Below the pieces are notes generated by a model. That model was not told where the DNA came from. It did no database searches and worked only from the letters and a program-made list of their open reading frames with translations. 64,000 bases of DNA from Desulfosporosinus shakirovi (lineage in GTDB: Bacteria > Bacillota > Desulfitobacteriia > Desulfitobacteriales > Desulfitobacteriaceae): the NCBI RefSeq assembly GCF_020595055.1, contig NZ_JAJDOO010000009.1:112027-176026 (forward strand). The letters are read 5' to 3'. Positions within the stretch are counted from its first letter, which is position 1. Each line of letters starts with the position of its first letter. This document shows positions 1 to 8,562 of the stretch, piece by piece. The position numbers and the translations under genes are program-made.

Positions 1-155
1 TTACCGACAAAGATACCGGCATTGACATCAATATAATCTGCTCCTGCTTCATGTTCATCCCTAGCCACCTGTTTGATATATTCAGCATCTTGTGCTTTGA
101 TGGCCTCTCCGACGGCTTTACGACTTGCATTAATTAATTCTCCCACTACTAACAT
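1..155 (-). CDS. mtgA: MtgA-like methyl-corrinoid:tetrahydrofolate methyltransferase, 5' part only
   Basis: Only the first 51 codons are inside the window; the gene runs off the left edge. The start is ATG at 155, preceded on the minus strand by a GGAGGA ribosome site around 160-170. The visible residues include GELINASRKAVGEA near the N-terminus and an AGADYIDVNAG motif, the pterin-binding strand signature of the dihydropteroate-synthase-like fold used by tetrahydrofolate:corrinoid methyltransferases. Members of this family move a methyl group between a corrinoid protein and tetrahydrofolate. The gene has its own sigma54 promoter at 228-243. The corrinoid protein and MttB-family genes just to the right are the natural partners. 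It could also be a related MeTr of another pathway. Confidence 0.8.
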   Translation of the reverse strand, partial: MLVVGELINASRKAVGEAIKAQDAEYIKQVARDEHEAGADYIDVNAGIFVG

Positions 156-227
156 GAATTTTTCCTCCTCATATTCAGCTCTTAATTATTATTTCTTTAG
201 AACTAGGATTTCTAAGAAGACTAATAC

Positions 228-243
228 TGCAAATTCCGTGCCA
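228..243 (-). promoter_or_regulatory. Sigma54 promoter of mtgA-like gene
   Basis: On the minus strand this reads TGGCACGGAATTTGCA, an exact match to the -24/-12 consensus TGGCAC-N5-TTGCA. It lies 73 bases upstream of the start codon at 155. Confidence 0.85.
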
Positions 244-360
244 ATTATGTTGCGATGAAAACTTAGCTAAATATTACTTGATTTCCAGTGAGTTTTCAAC
301 ATTCCAGGTCCCTATTAAGCTTAATTTATTAAGTTTTGGAATATCAGATACTTAAAAACA

Positions 361-374
361 AGTCAGGATAGACT
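361..374. promoter_or_regulatory. Putative upstream activator element
   Basis: AGTCAGGATAGACT differs by one base from the dyad AGTCA-N4-TGACT. It lies about 118 bases upstream of the sigma54 promoter at 228-243, a distance usual for sigma54 activator sites. Similar elements sit upstream of the other sigma54 promoters in this window. Confidence 0.5.
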
Positions 375-483
375 TACACCAAAGGAACTGACGTCAAAAC
401 TAAGTCGATGAGACTTAAATTTAGAAGTCAGTTCTGAAGTTTTTAGCTTCTATAGACTATTTAACAGCATCTCACAGGATGTC

Positions 484-1110
484 TTATTTAGCCGTAAGTT
501 TACGAGCAGTCTCTACCGCTCCGGGGGCATCAGTGCTCCAACCATCCGCTCCGATTTTCTTTGCAAAATCTTCTGACACGGGTGCTCCGCCAACCATGGT
601 CTTAAAGCTTAACCCTTGTTCGCGAATAGCTTTCACAGTTACTTCCATAAAGGGCATGGTCGTCGTTAATAAAGCGGACATACAGATGACATCGGCTTTT
701 TTCTCTTTTGCGGTGGCCAGGAATTTCTCTGTATCCACATCTACCCCCAGATCATAAACCTCGAATCCGGCGCCTTCCATCATCATGGAGACTAAATTCT
801 TGCCAATATCATGCAAGTCCCCTTTGACGGTTCCGATAATAATCGTTCCCTTTTTTTCGCTTTCTCCATGTGATAATAATGGTTTTAATACCTCAAGTCC
901 AGCTTTCATGGCTTTAGCAGCCATGAGCATTTCCGGAACAAAGAATTCTCCTTCAGAATAGCGTTGCCCGACTTCGTCCATTGCCCCAATTAATCCATTG
1001 CTTAGAATTTCCGAGACATCCGTGCCAATCTTAATTTCAGCTTCAACCAGAGACACTACTTTATCAATGTTAAATTCTATTACTGCATCATAAATAGTCT
1101 GTACGCTCAT
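484..1110 (-). CDS. mtgC: Corrinoid (methyl-carrier) protein
   Basis: A 208-residue cobalamin-binding protein of the MtaC/MttC/MtgC type. It carries the methyl group on cobalt between the substrate methyltransferase and the MtgA-type enzyme. The N-terminal helical cap (about residues 1-85) is followed by a Rossmann-like B12 domain. The lower-ligand motif is DLHDIG at residues 98-103 with His100 as expected cobalt ligand, followed by a GLY-rich GGAPVS segment near residue 175. The start ATG at 1110 has an AAAGGGAGA ribosome site. It lies directly downstream of the MttB-family gene at 1161-2603, so the two are probably cotranscribed and form a pair. The symbol is by analogy with the glycine betaine system; the real substrate is unknown. 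Confidence 0.88.
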   Translation of the reverse strand: MSVQTIYDAVIEFNIDKVVSLVEAEIKIGTDVSEILSNGLIGAMDEVGQRYSEGEFFVPEMLMAAKAMKAGLEVLKPLLSHGESEKKGTIIIGTVKGDLHDIGKNLVSMMMEGAGFEVYDLGVDVDTEKFLATAKEKKADVICMSALLTTTMPFMEVTVKAIREQGLSFKTMVGGAPVSEDFAKKIGADGWSTDAPGAVETARKLTAK

Positions 1111-1160
1111 TAATTATCTCCCTTTCCTTTCAGTCACAAGACCGTCACGTTGTGTAAAGA

Positions 1161-2603
1161 TTAAATTCCCCACTTAGCATCCCCTGCAACAAGTCCTTTG
1201 AAATGGCCGCGAACTTTAGCATCCAGTTCTTCTGAAAAGCGCGACTTATTCGGTTTACTTAAGATTTTTGCGGCTTCTTTCATTGCACGGCTGTGAGCGT
1301 CTGGTTTCCCTTGATCTTCCCAACGGCGACGCATTTCTCTTGTTGCCACTTTGGGTAAAACGGCAATGGTTCGCATATTTTTCATAGTATGATCCAAATC
1401 CATGTAACTCCCACCGGGGCCAACTTTCGCAATCAAGTCTAAACACAAGTTTTCTTCGTTGTATTCAAAACCCTTTTTCATTCGTTTAAGCATCAAGGCT
1501 ATTTCATTGTCGATCACAGCTTTAGCAAAGTCAAAGGCCATCAGACTCCCTAAAAGCCCCCCCATATTGAATAAGTCTGCTCCGGCAAGCAAAGCGCCTG
1601 TGGTGTTCATTCCTGTCTCATACCCTGATTGAGCGTCATTAGAATGGGCATTGGTCAAGCCGATATATCCGCCGGAAGGAACATTGTAAAATCTCGCCAT
1701 TTCTGTATGCGCCATTTGCAGCATTCCCGTTTCGATAGCACCTGGGGCATAGGCTCCTGTCCGCATATCCGCAACTGTGGACAAGACAGCATAGATCATG
1801 GGGGCTCCCGGACGAATCATTTGAGTCAGGGTTGCAAGTCCCAGGAATTCTGCATTGCCTAAGGTCAAAGTCCCCATCAAGCTTAGAGGAGAAGTCATGC
1901 CGGCATTTGGAACAATTGTTCCGTAGACCGGCAGTCCTTGTTCAATCAGATAGATAACTGCTTCAGTAGAATCCACATCAAAGGTCAACGGTGAAACAAC
2001 CGGGCAATAATGATGATTAATAAATGGACGCTTACGATACTCTTCTTCCCCTCCTGCGATCAGGGCTCCTAAATCCAGTACTGCTTTAAGGTCCTCCATG
2101 TTAGGAGTATTGCTTCGTACAGGCTTTTTACAGTTTTTCAAGGCAGGATAAAAACGGGACAGACTAAACTGTCCTTCTGGGGCATCCTCCGCCAGAGTTG
2201 ATATTGAAAAGACATCAAATCCAGGCAGTTCATTAATCAAATAAGCGATATTAGCTATGTCATCAGAGGTAGCGCGACGTTCTTCACCTGTTTCCGGATC
2301 GATAATATTGGGAGCGGAACTCCCTGTTACGACAATCGGGCGGTCGCCGGGCATTGTGACATCAAATTTTGGATCTTGAGCAGTAAAAGTATAGGTAGGA
2401 ACAAAGGTTTTTCTTGCCTTCTCAACAACCTCTCGGGGAAACTTAACCATCATTGTTTCCATGTCAACCTGGCAGCCATTTTTGGAAAATATTTCCATTG
2501 CTTTCTGATTACGAACCAGCATCCCGACGTTTTCCAGAATTTCCAATGAGGCCTCATGTACGCGCTCTACTTCTGACTGACTAAATAATTTAGTGAACTC
2601 CAC
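1161..2603 (-). CDS. MttB-family methyltransferase without pyrrolysine
   Basis: A 480-residue member of the trimethylamine methyltransferase superfamily (COG5598), which transfers a methyl group from a methylated amine to a corrinoid protein. It is uninterrupted. Where the Pyl enzyme at 23449-24972 has GG-Pyl-TDSK-PDAQA, this protein has GLTNAHSNDAQ at about residues 315-325, so the Pyl site is an ordinary residue. Known non-Pyl members act on quaternary amines such as glycine betaine, carnitine or proline betaine. The start is GTG at 2603 with an AAAGGGGA ribosome site. Neighbours are the corrinoid protein downstream and an APH-type kinase upstream, all in one direction. The mtgA-like gene beyond the corrinoid gene suggests tetrahydrofolate as methyl acceptor. 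Quaternary-amine specificity is inference. Confidence 0.87.
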   Translation of the reverse strand: MEFTKLFSQSEVERVHEASLEILENVGMLVRNQKAMEIFSKNGCQVDMETMMVKFPREVVEKARKTFVPTYTFTAQDPKFDVTMPGDRPIVVTGSSAPNIIDPETGEERRATSDDIANIAYLINELPGFDVFSISTLAEDAPEGQFSLSRFYPALKNCKKPVRSNTPNMEDLKAVLDLGALIAGGEEEYRKRPFINHHYCPVVSPLTFDVDSTEAVIYLIEQGLPVYGTIVPNAGMTSPLSLMGTLTLGNAEFLGLATLTQMIRPGAPMIYAVLSTVADMRTGAYAPGAIETGMLQMAHTEMARFYNVPSGGYIGLTNAHSNDAQSGYETGMNTTGALLAGADLFNMGGLLGSLMAFDFAKAVIDNEIALMLKRMKKGFEYNEENLCLDLIAKVGPGGSYMDLDHTMKNMRTIAVLPKVATREMRRRWEDQGKPDAHSRAMKEAAKILSKPNKSRFSEELDAKVRGHFKGLVAGDAKWGI

Positions 2604-2667
2604 AATTAAAATCCCCTTTCCTTCTGCTCGGATTGATGCTTCAGTCGAGCTATTGGGTTTAAATCGA

Positions 2668-3876
2668 CTACACTAATATGGATTTTGCCACTTCTAATAT
2701 CTCTGCTTTATGCTTTTCAATCCAATTCATCAACCGAACATTATGCTGCAGATAGGCAATATACTCATATTCATTCAGATCAGTTCCGGCATAGTATGCT
2801 GCTACATCCCAATTTATCAAATACATATTTGAGGCGGCGATCATCGTGGGCAGATACTCAATTTCCACGGCATTCAAAGGTTCTAGCCCTTTCAATTCAA
2901 TCAATTTTTGCTGATAAGATTTAAGAAAAATAGCACATTTATCGAGAAGCAACACCCCATCTTGTTCATCTTGCCATGAGCTGCAGCAATAAGCCATCCC
3001 TAAAGTTACATCAAAGAGCCTATGGTCAATCTTAGACCAATCAAAGTCGAAGATTCCTACAACCTTGCTATTTACGTATTTTAAATTACCCGCATGAAAA
3101 TCATTGTGACAAGGTGTGAGCGGCATTTTTTCCAGCACATCCTGAGGAATTTGCGAGCTCTCAATGACCTTCAAAATTGAGTCCAGTTTACTCCTGTAAT
3201 ATTTGTGAAACTTCGTGTCGATATCCTTCCGGGCTAATTCTTTATATTTTTCCGGCAAAGTCGGGAGAAATTCCATAATCTTCGGTTCTATTCGCTCCAG
3301 ACCTTGCGGATCAAAATCTCTGGCAGCATTATGGAAAGTTGCCAAGACTTCTGCTGCACTGGCATACTCTTCATCATTTAAGTTTGGAGTATCCCAGGTG
3401 TATAAGTCATCGCCTTCCAGAAACTCATACACCGCAAAATAGATATCCGTTCCATTTCCATTTACCCCTTCAATTTTCTTGACAAAGGTTGCTCCATCTT
3501 TAGTACGAATTAACCCGGCAGCAATATCCAAGCCATGAGCTTTGGAGTAGTCAATCATTAAGTGTTCAAAAATTATTTCCGGAGCTGTGATACCATATTT
3601 ATATTTTCGCACAAAGTATTCGCACTGTTTTCCATCTTTCTCTGTGTAAATACCAAAACTTCGATTAACATACCCACCAAATATTTCGAAGACCGCAGTA
3701 ACAATCCCGAGATCATAGCTTTGCAGCGCATCAACGATTTGATTACGGATTAGGACTGATTCCATAGATTCGAAGAAATGAGCAGCAATTTTTTTGAGGT
3801 CTTTACTTTGGGTAAACATAGAAAACGTTTGGTTAACACTTAGCTCTTCGAGATGTCTCATTTTACTTGTGTTCAT
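2668..3876 (-). CDS. APH/choline-kinase-like phosphotransferase
   Basis: A 402-residue protein of the aminoglycoside phosphotransferase/choline kinase fold. The Brenner motif PCHNDFHAGNL (catalytic Asp) and the magnesium-binding IFDFDWS motif lie in the second half, about residues 255-285. The N-terminal 60 residues are less conserved. The start ATG at 3876 has an AGGAGGATCAAC ribosome site. The gene is first in an apparent kinase-mttB-corrinoid operon. A second kinase of the same fold lies at 30141-31094 next to pylSc, so such kinases recur beside the methyltransferase genes. They may phosphorylate choline, ethanolamine or a related amino alcohol, but the substrate cannot be read from the sequence. 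The stop codon is amber (TAG). Confidence 0.8.
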   Translation of the reverse strand: MNTSKMRHLEELSVNQTFSMFTQSKDLKKIAAHFFESMESVLIRNQIVDALQSYDLGIVTAVFEIFGGYVNRSFGIYTEKDGKQCEYFVRKYKYGITAPEIIFEHLMIDYSKAHGLDIAAGLIRTKDGATFVKKIEGVNGNGTDIYFAVYEFLEGDDLYTWDTPNLNDEEYASAAEVLATFHNAARDFDPQGLERIEPKIMEFLPTLPEKYKELARKDIDTKFHKYYRSKLDSILKVIESSQIPQDVLEKMPLTPCHNDFHAGNLKYVNSKVVGIFDFDWSKIDHRLFDVTLGMAYCCSSWQDEQDGVLLLDKCAIFLKSYQQKLIELKGLEPLNAVEIEYLPTMIAASNMYLINWDVAAYYAGTDLNEYEYIAYLQHNVRLMNWIEKHKAEILEVAKSILV

Positions 3877-4095
3877 GTTGATCCTCCTAATAGAAATTTG
3901 CTTGGATGATTAATGAAAGAATGGAACCTTAATTTTAAAACAGAGTAAAAAGGTTTTTCTATTGCAATAATCATAGCATTTAAAAATTATTTTTGATTAA
4001 CACATTTCTGCTCGTTTTGACTCATTACAATCATTTGAATATTGCTACTATTCCGCACATATTGATATTCCTTGTCTAGATAAAAAACTATTATG

Positions 4096-4144
4096 AAAAA
4101 GAGGTGGATATTTCATACAAAAATAAAAATATTCACCTCTTTTT
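4096..4144 (-). terminator. Terminator after corrinoid gene (end of eut operon)
   Basis: An 18-base inverted repeat with one G/A difference, arms AAAAAGAGGTGGATATTT and AAATATTCACCTCTTTTT, abuts the stop codon of the gene at 4144. On the minus strand it ends in T residues. It could work in both directions. Confidence 0.85.
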
Positions 4145-4797
4145 CAACGACTTTTTTTAGAGATTAGCTTCGTCAAGTTTTCAACTAAGAAGGCTCGTAC
4201 TTCAAAGGCATCTTCGAAGTAATAGTCAGCGCCTATTCGCTTTGCAAAACCCGCGTCCACAGGGGCACCTCCCACAATCACGACTAGGTTTTTGCGAATT
4301 CCCAATGATTCTAATTCGTCAATCACATCTTTCATCATAGTCATGGTGGTAGTGAGCAAGGCTGACATCATCAGAATGTGAGGTCTTTCTTTACGCACAG
4401 CACTGGCAAACTTTTTGGGGGTTACATCCACTCCCAGGTTAATAATCTCAATACCCGTGGCCATGACTAACATCTTGACTAGACTCAATCCAATGTCATG
4501 GAGATCTCCGGCTACTGTTCCCATAACGATTTTGCCGGTGCTTTTCTTTTCAGAACTCTCTAATAAGGGTTCCACAAGACTTAAACCCGCATGCATTGCC
4601 CGAGAAGCCATGAGGACTTCAGGCACCATAACCCTTTGCTCGCGAAACTTCTCAGCCACGCGATCCATTCCGGCAATTAGACCTTTTTCCAGAACGGATT
4701 CCGCAGCAAACCCCTGCGCCAAAGCTCGTTGGGTCAAGACCATGCTTTGTTCAGCGTCCCCAGCAGCGATAGATTTAATGATTCCTTGAAATACCAT
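4144..4797 (-). CDS. Corrinoid protein at the end of the eut operon
   Basis: A 217-residue B12-binding protein of the MttC type, with a helical cap and the cobalt-ligand motif DLHDIG near residue 105, then a GGAPVDAGF segment. The ATG at 4797 is preferred over the upstream GTG at 4806 because AGAAGG lies at the right distance. It directly follows the PocR/AraC gene, and the two frames are the same, separated by one TAG codon at 4810-4812. It is the last gene of the eut transcript and is followed at once by a terminator. No substrate methyltransferase is next to it. It may serve the MttB proteins elsewhere in the window, or act with the regulator as a cobalamin sensor; the latter is speculation. 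Confidence 0.85.
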   Translation of the reverse strand: MVFQGIIKSIAAGDAEQSMVLTQRALAQGFAAESVLEKGLIAGMDRVAEKFREQRVMVPEVLMASRAMHAGLSLVEPLLESSEKKSTGKIVMGTVAGDLHDIGLSLVKMLVMATGIEIINLGVDVTPKKFASAVRKERPHILMMSALLTTTMTMMKDVIDELESLGIRKNLVVIVGGAPVDAGFAKRIGADYYFEDAFEVRAFLVENLTKLISKKSR

Positions 4798-4809
4798 AAC
4801 TCTCACCTT

Positions 4810-6084
4810 CTAATACAAGCTGTTTTTATATGTAAGGGGAGTAACCCCGATATATTTCCTGAAGACTTTAGAAAAATAACTTTGGTTTTTAAAACCCACA
4901 GCTTTAGAGACTTGGGCAACACTGAATTCGGGTTTTTTCATAATTTCAACGGCTTGCTCCACTCTGACTCGGGTCAAGTAATCATTAATTGTACAGTCCA
5001 ATTCTTCTCGAAACAACCTTGATAGATGAGAGGAACTGATAAAGAGGTGCTGAGCTACATCAGTTACTGTAAGAGGCAAAGCGTAGTTCTCCATAATAAA
5101 ATCCCGAGCATTTTTAACTATAGCAATGTGTTTTTTATCTGCTAATGTAAATATACCCTCTAAGAAGGTTTCTACAATCCTTTGAATTTTATAGAAAAAC
5201 TTTTCAACTCGCTCAATACCCTCAATTTCCTTATTGAATTCCTTCAGAAGCCTCATAATACGCTCTGCATTTGCTCCCCCTTCTACTGCCGCCCTGGATG
5301 TCAAGGTCGCTAATTCGAGAATCCTGACTTTGACCGTTTCGAGATCTCCCACGGTTTTTGTATAAAGATCCGTCAAAAGACTTTGGAGAGTCTGATCGGC
5401 CCTTGTTCTATCTCCTAACCGAATATAGCGCAAAAACTTGCGCTCTTTCTTTAAATAATCGTCATAATCACTAAGATCCGGTAAATTTTTCCGCTTGCGT
5501 TCCTCAATTTCATGTCGGATTTGTTGTTGCTGCAATCGTGTTGCATCAATTTCCTCCAGACTATTGATGTTCCGTTTGACCAAATGGTTCACAACTACAA
5601 AAAGCATATCAGCAGCGGCTTGAGAGCGAGATGGCGAAACGACTTCAAGCTTACTCGCCATGCTTTTTAACTTTTCAAAACTCTCGATTCCAGCATTTAG
5701 TTTCTTCAGTTCCTGAAAGAAGAAGTGATCCGGTTCCCACATTAGTACTTGTCCGCAGATAATGCTTCCCAAAGAGACCCCTCGAATCATGATCGGGACA
5801 GCCCAGATAACTAACCCTGCATGGCAACGAAAGAAATAGGGTTCTTCCCACTTGGCAGCCTCAAAGCTGGCCCGCTTATAAGAATCCTGACATCTCCTTT
5901 CTCCCTCAGCTTGACAACGAATATAACGGCAAAATTCACTTCGTCCAAAGTTTCCCGGTACCGAAAAAGTCTCACCCTCATTATTAATAGCCTCAATATG
6001 TAACCCTGTTGCGTTGTGAAAGCTACCCAAGCTTTCCTCGAGGTGTTTTGGATCCAGAAGGTCAGAATCTAATGGTTGGAGCAT
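4810..6084 (-). CDS. PocR-domain AraC-family regulator
   Basis: A regulator of about 424 residues. The N-terminal part (about residues 1-150) is a PocR-type sensory domain with the conserved Cys-rich stretch CRYIRCQAEGERRCQDSYK (conserved Cys spacing). The middle is helical. The C-terminal 100 residues hold the two helix-turn-helix motifs of AraC, including the signature SYFSKVFRKYIGVTP. PocR activates propanediol and cobalamin genes in enteric bacteria; here the gene is downstream of eutA in the ethanolamine operon, so feedback control of that operon is likely. ATG at 6084 is chosen because GGAAGGATGA precedes it; ATGs at 6093 and 6141 are less well placed. The stop is TAG, in frame with the next gene. 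Confidence 0.82.
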   Translation of the reverse strand: MLQPLDSDLLDPKHLEESLGSFHNATGLHIEAINNEGETFSVPGNFGRSEFCRYIRCQAEGERRCQDSYKRASFEAAKWEEPYFFRCHAGLVIWAVPIMIRGVSLGSIICGQVLMWEPDHFFFQELKKLNAGIESFEKLKSMASKLEVVSPSRSQAAADMLFVVVNHLVKRNINSLEEIDATRLQQQQIRHEIEERKRKNLPDLSDYDDYLKKERKFLRYIRLGDRTRADQTLQSLLTDLYTKTVGDLETVKVRILELATLTSRAAVEGGANAERIMRLLKEFNKEIEGIERVEKFFYKIQRIVETFLEGIFTLADKKHIAIVKNARDFIMENYALPLTVTDVAQHLFISSSHLSRLFREELDCTINDYLTRVRVEQAVEIMKKPEFSVAQVSKAVGFKNQSYFSKVFRKYIGVTPLTYKNSLY

Positions 6085-6167
6085 TGAACTCATCCTTCCA
6101 TAAAAGGATATCTTTAAAGAGAATAGATTTCGATCAAGCATTTATGAACGTCACAGAGCTCTATTAA

Positions 6168-7625
6168 TTACCGATTAAAGACTAAGGTCTTCAAGACTAC
6201 CGGTACAACTCGGCCGCCCATAAGAGGTTTACCGATATCAATATAATCACAATTATCCACTTCAAGCTGATCAATGCAAATCACTTCAAGGGGTTTATTA
6301 ACTGAAGCATTTATACACTGTCCCAAAACTTTCCCACAATCTGCTTCGACAACAAGTATGAGGGGTTTAGCTTTACATAAGTAGTCATGCATGCCCAACA
6401 GCAACCCTTGAGCCAAGATATCTATATTTGCAAAGGACATGGTTCGCGGCCCTTTCATGGCTATAGCTACAATTCCTTCAAAGCGATCGACCTGGAGCCG
6501 AAGGATTTCCTTTTTAATGACTTCTGCTATGCTTTGAGGTGTTTCAGGAATCAAGGATGTAAATGGAGAAATAACCATGACATTGCGAATAGGCAATGTA
6601 TTTTCCTGAAGATGGATGGTACTGCCACTTAAATTGACCGACTGAGTTCCGGTTCCGATGACCGTTGCTCGTACTGTCTCCTCAGGCTTTTCTAGGACAA
6701 ACCCATCTCTCTCCAAACATACTTTAAGCTCCCAGCCGAGAAGCGGCCCAAAATCTCCGAAAGCTGTCACTTCCGCCATGGTCATCGGTCCATTTAAAGC
6801 ATAGACATAGTCCGCTACCCCGCCGGAAATCATTACTTTTCGAATCGGGTGAGCTAACTGCAAGGGAGGGGTCATAAGCAGTTCCTTGGTCAACTCAGTG
6901 TGCACAGATGTCTTGAGTACGTCCACAACACACCCAGCCATAGCCTTGACAATAGGACGAAGTTGAGGAAGAGTCACTCGTTCCCCTACCTGAAGCCTTT
7001 GTCCCCTATGTTTTAAAGCGGTTTCAGCCGGCTCAGAAATGTAAGTAATTCGGTCCCCCTGTCGCTCAAACTCTATTAAGTGTCCGCCCACATTAAGGCA
7101 GGAAGAGTCAACAGCCTTACCTTCATGAAACATGGCATAGTTGGAGGTTCCGCCACCTACGTCGATATTGACTGTGACTTGATGCCTCTGGGCTGAATAT
7201 AAGGCAGCTCCCGATCCCTTGCCCGCATAGATTGCCTCCAAATTAGCACCGGCAGTGGCCACGACGAAGTCACCCGCAAATCCAGCTAAAGCATCAATAA
7301 TCGCCTTAGCATTTTCTTTCTTAGCCGTTTCCCCGGTAATAATCACTGCACCTGTGTCAATCATCTCAGGAGTCAGCCCAGCAGCCATATATTCAGTTTC
7401 CACAATCTTCGAGACCTCAACCGCATTAATCAAGTCGCGGTCTAAGAGGGGGGTAAAATAGATCCTGCTGCGATGGATTACTTCTTTATCCGTAATTTCC
7501 ACGCGAGGAACTAAAGTTCCTGAAGCAGTATTCTCGATAGTCAATTGGCTGATCACCAGTTGGGTAGTAGTGGTTCCAATGTCAATGCCCACACTCGTGA
7601 TCCTTTGGTTAGTCGATTCGGGCAT
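6168..7625 (-). CDS. eutA: EutA, ethanolamine ammonia-lyase reactivating factor
   Basis: A 485-residue ATPase of the actin/Hsp70 fold that replaces damaged cobalamin in ethanolamine ammonia-lyase. The phosphate-1 motif VGIDIGTTTTQ is at residues 12-22 and a second nucleotide motif NIDVGGGTSNYAMF is near residue 160. The length fits the family. The start ATG at 7625 has a GGGGCGGTGA ribosome site overlapping the intergenic space after eutC. It is directly downstream of eutB and eutC, which it serves. Confidence 0.93.
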   Translation of the reverse strand: MPESTNQRITSVGIDIGTTTTQLVISQLTIENTASGTLVPRVEITDKEVIHRSRIYFTPLLDRDLINAVEVSKIVETEYMAAGLTPEMIDTGAVIITGETAKKENAKAIIDALAGFAGDFVVATAGANLEAIYAGKGSGAALYSAQRHQVTVNIDVGGGTSNYAMFHEGKAVDSSCLNVGGHLIEFERQGDRITYISEPAETALKHRGQRLQVGERVTLPQLRPIVKAMAGCVVDVLKTSVHTELTKELLMTPPLQLAHPIRKVMISGGVADYVYALNGPMTMAEVTAFGDFGPLLGWELKVCLERDGFVLEKPEETVRATVIGTGTQSVNLSGSTIHLQENTLPIRNVMVISPFTSLIPETPQSIAEVIKKEILRLQVDRFEGIVAIAMKGPRTMSFANIDILAQGLLLGMHDYLCKAKPLILVVEADCGKVLGQCINASVNKPLEVICIDQLEVDNCDYIDIGKPLMGGRVVPVVLKTLVFNR

Positions 7626-7638
7626 TTTGTCACCGCCC

Positions 7639-8547
7639 CTATTTTTGCTGGTTCAGCTTAACGCCACTCGCTTTGGCGGCCAGAATTTGTTGGATAACAT
7701 CTGTAAGATGAGCCCCTGCTTCAGCAGGAGGGATTCCGCCCTTATGAATATTGGAGATAACCGTACGATCTGCTTCCACCGTATTTTCATTGGGTCGGTA
7801 AATCATATAAGCACTAAGGCTCTCGGCAGTTCCCAGTCCCGGTCGCTCTCCAATTAAGGAAATGATCACCTCAGAATTGACAATAGATGCTACATGATCC
7901 TGAACCCATACCCTCCCATTCTTCACGAAGAAGGGAGCTCCGACTTTTATTCCCGCAGATTTCAGCCCTTGGATCAACGCCGGCAATAAATCTGGAATAT
8001 TGGCCTCAATGGCAGTTGAACTTAGTCCGTCAACGATCAGAATCTGAACCTGGACATTCTTTTCACATTTTTCCGAGACTATTTTCACCGCTTCCTCCGA
8101 TAAACGACGTCCCAAATCGGGTCTTTGTAAAAACTCATCTTTACTAGTAGCAGCACTTTGCACAGACATTAAGTTCATCCGTCGCAGAAATTCCTCAGAA
8201 ACATCGAGAAATACTGCATCTTGAGCTACTGCATGATCTGCCAAAAATCTTAACAAGGACATAGTTTTGGGGCGAGTTCCGGCTCTGCCAATTCCGATCC
8301 GAGCTGGGGTCAACTTCTTCATAGCCTTAACCGCATCTGCATTAAATGGGTTTGAAATCTGCATTTCTTCTTGAGGAGGGAATGTAACCATCTCCTCGGA
8401 CTCTGTGTTAGGGACTAAAGGCGTATCCATCATCGCCGCCGCCATCACCTGGTCTTTCCCCTTATGTGAAAGCAGCCCTTTCTTAGCCAGTTCTTCCATA
8501 ACACTTTGGATAATGACTTTCTCTAATTCATTATTCGCGACTGTCAC
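7639..8547 (-). CDS. eutC: EutC, ethanolamine ammonia-lyase small subunit
   Basis: A 302-residue small subunit of the adenosylcobalamin-dependent ethanolamine ammonia-lyase, which makes acetaldehyde and ammonia. The conserved core LTPARIGIGRAGTRP is at residues 79-93, and the cobalamin-contacting ERPGLGTAESLSAY segment is at residues 234-247. The N-terminal 75 residues form the variable extension often linked to microcompartment targeting. The start is GTG at 8547. It is 15 bases downstream of eutB. The stop codon is TAG. Confidence 0.93.
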   Translation of the reverse strand: MTVANNELEKVIIQSVMEELAKKGLLSHKGKDQVMAAAMMDTPLVPNTESEEMVTFPPQEEMQISNPFNADAVKAMKKLTPARIGIGRAGTRPKTMSLLRFLADHAVAQDAVFLDVSEEFLRRMNLMSVQSAATSKDEFLQRPDLGRRLSEEAVKIVSEKCEKNVQVQILIVDGLSSTAIEANIPDLLPALIQGLKSAGIKVGAPFFVKNGRVWVQDHVASIVNSEVIISLIGERPGLGTAESLSAYMIYRPNENTVEADRTVISNIHKGGIPPAEAGAHLTDVIQQILAAKASGVKLNQQK

Positions 8548-8562
8548 CTGGATTCGCCTCCC

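Larger units (their letters stand above)
156..483. other. Intergenic region with sigma54 promoter and hairpins
   Basis: No gene is seen. It holds a sigma54 promoter at 228-243 and an AGTCA-type element at 361-374. A nested hairpin spans 385-434 (outer arms GAACTGAC and GTCAGTTC, inner arms TAAGTC and GACTTA at 401-417). The hairpin may end transcription from the corrinoid gene or act in regulation; it has no T-run. Confidence 0.6.

Noticed and set aside
3951..3978. Sigma54 promoter upstream of the kinase at 2668-3876
   Set aside because: The minus strand has TGCTATGATTATTGCA; the essential GG of the -24 element is missing.
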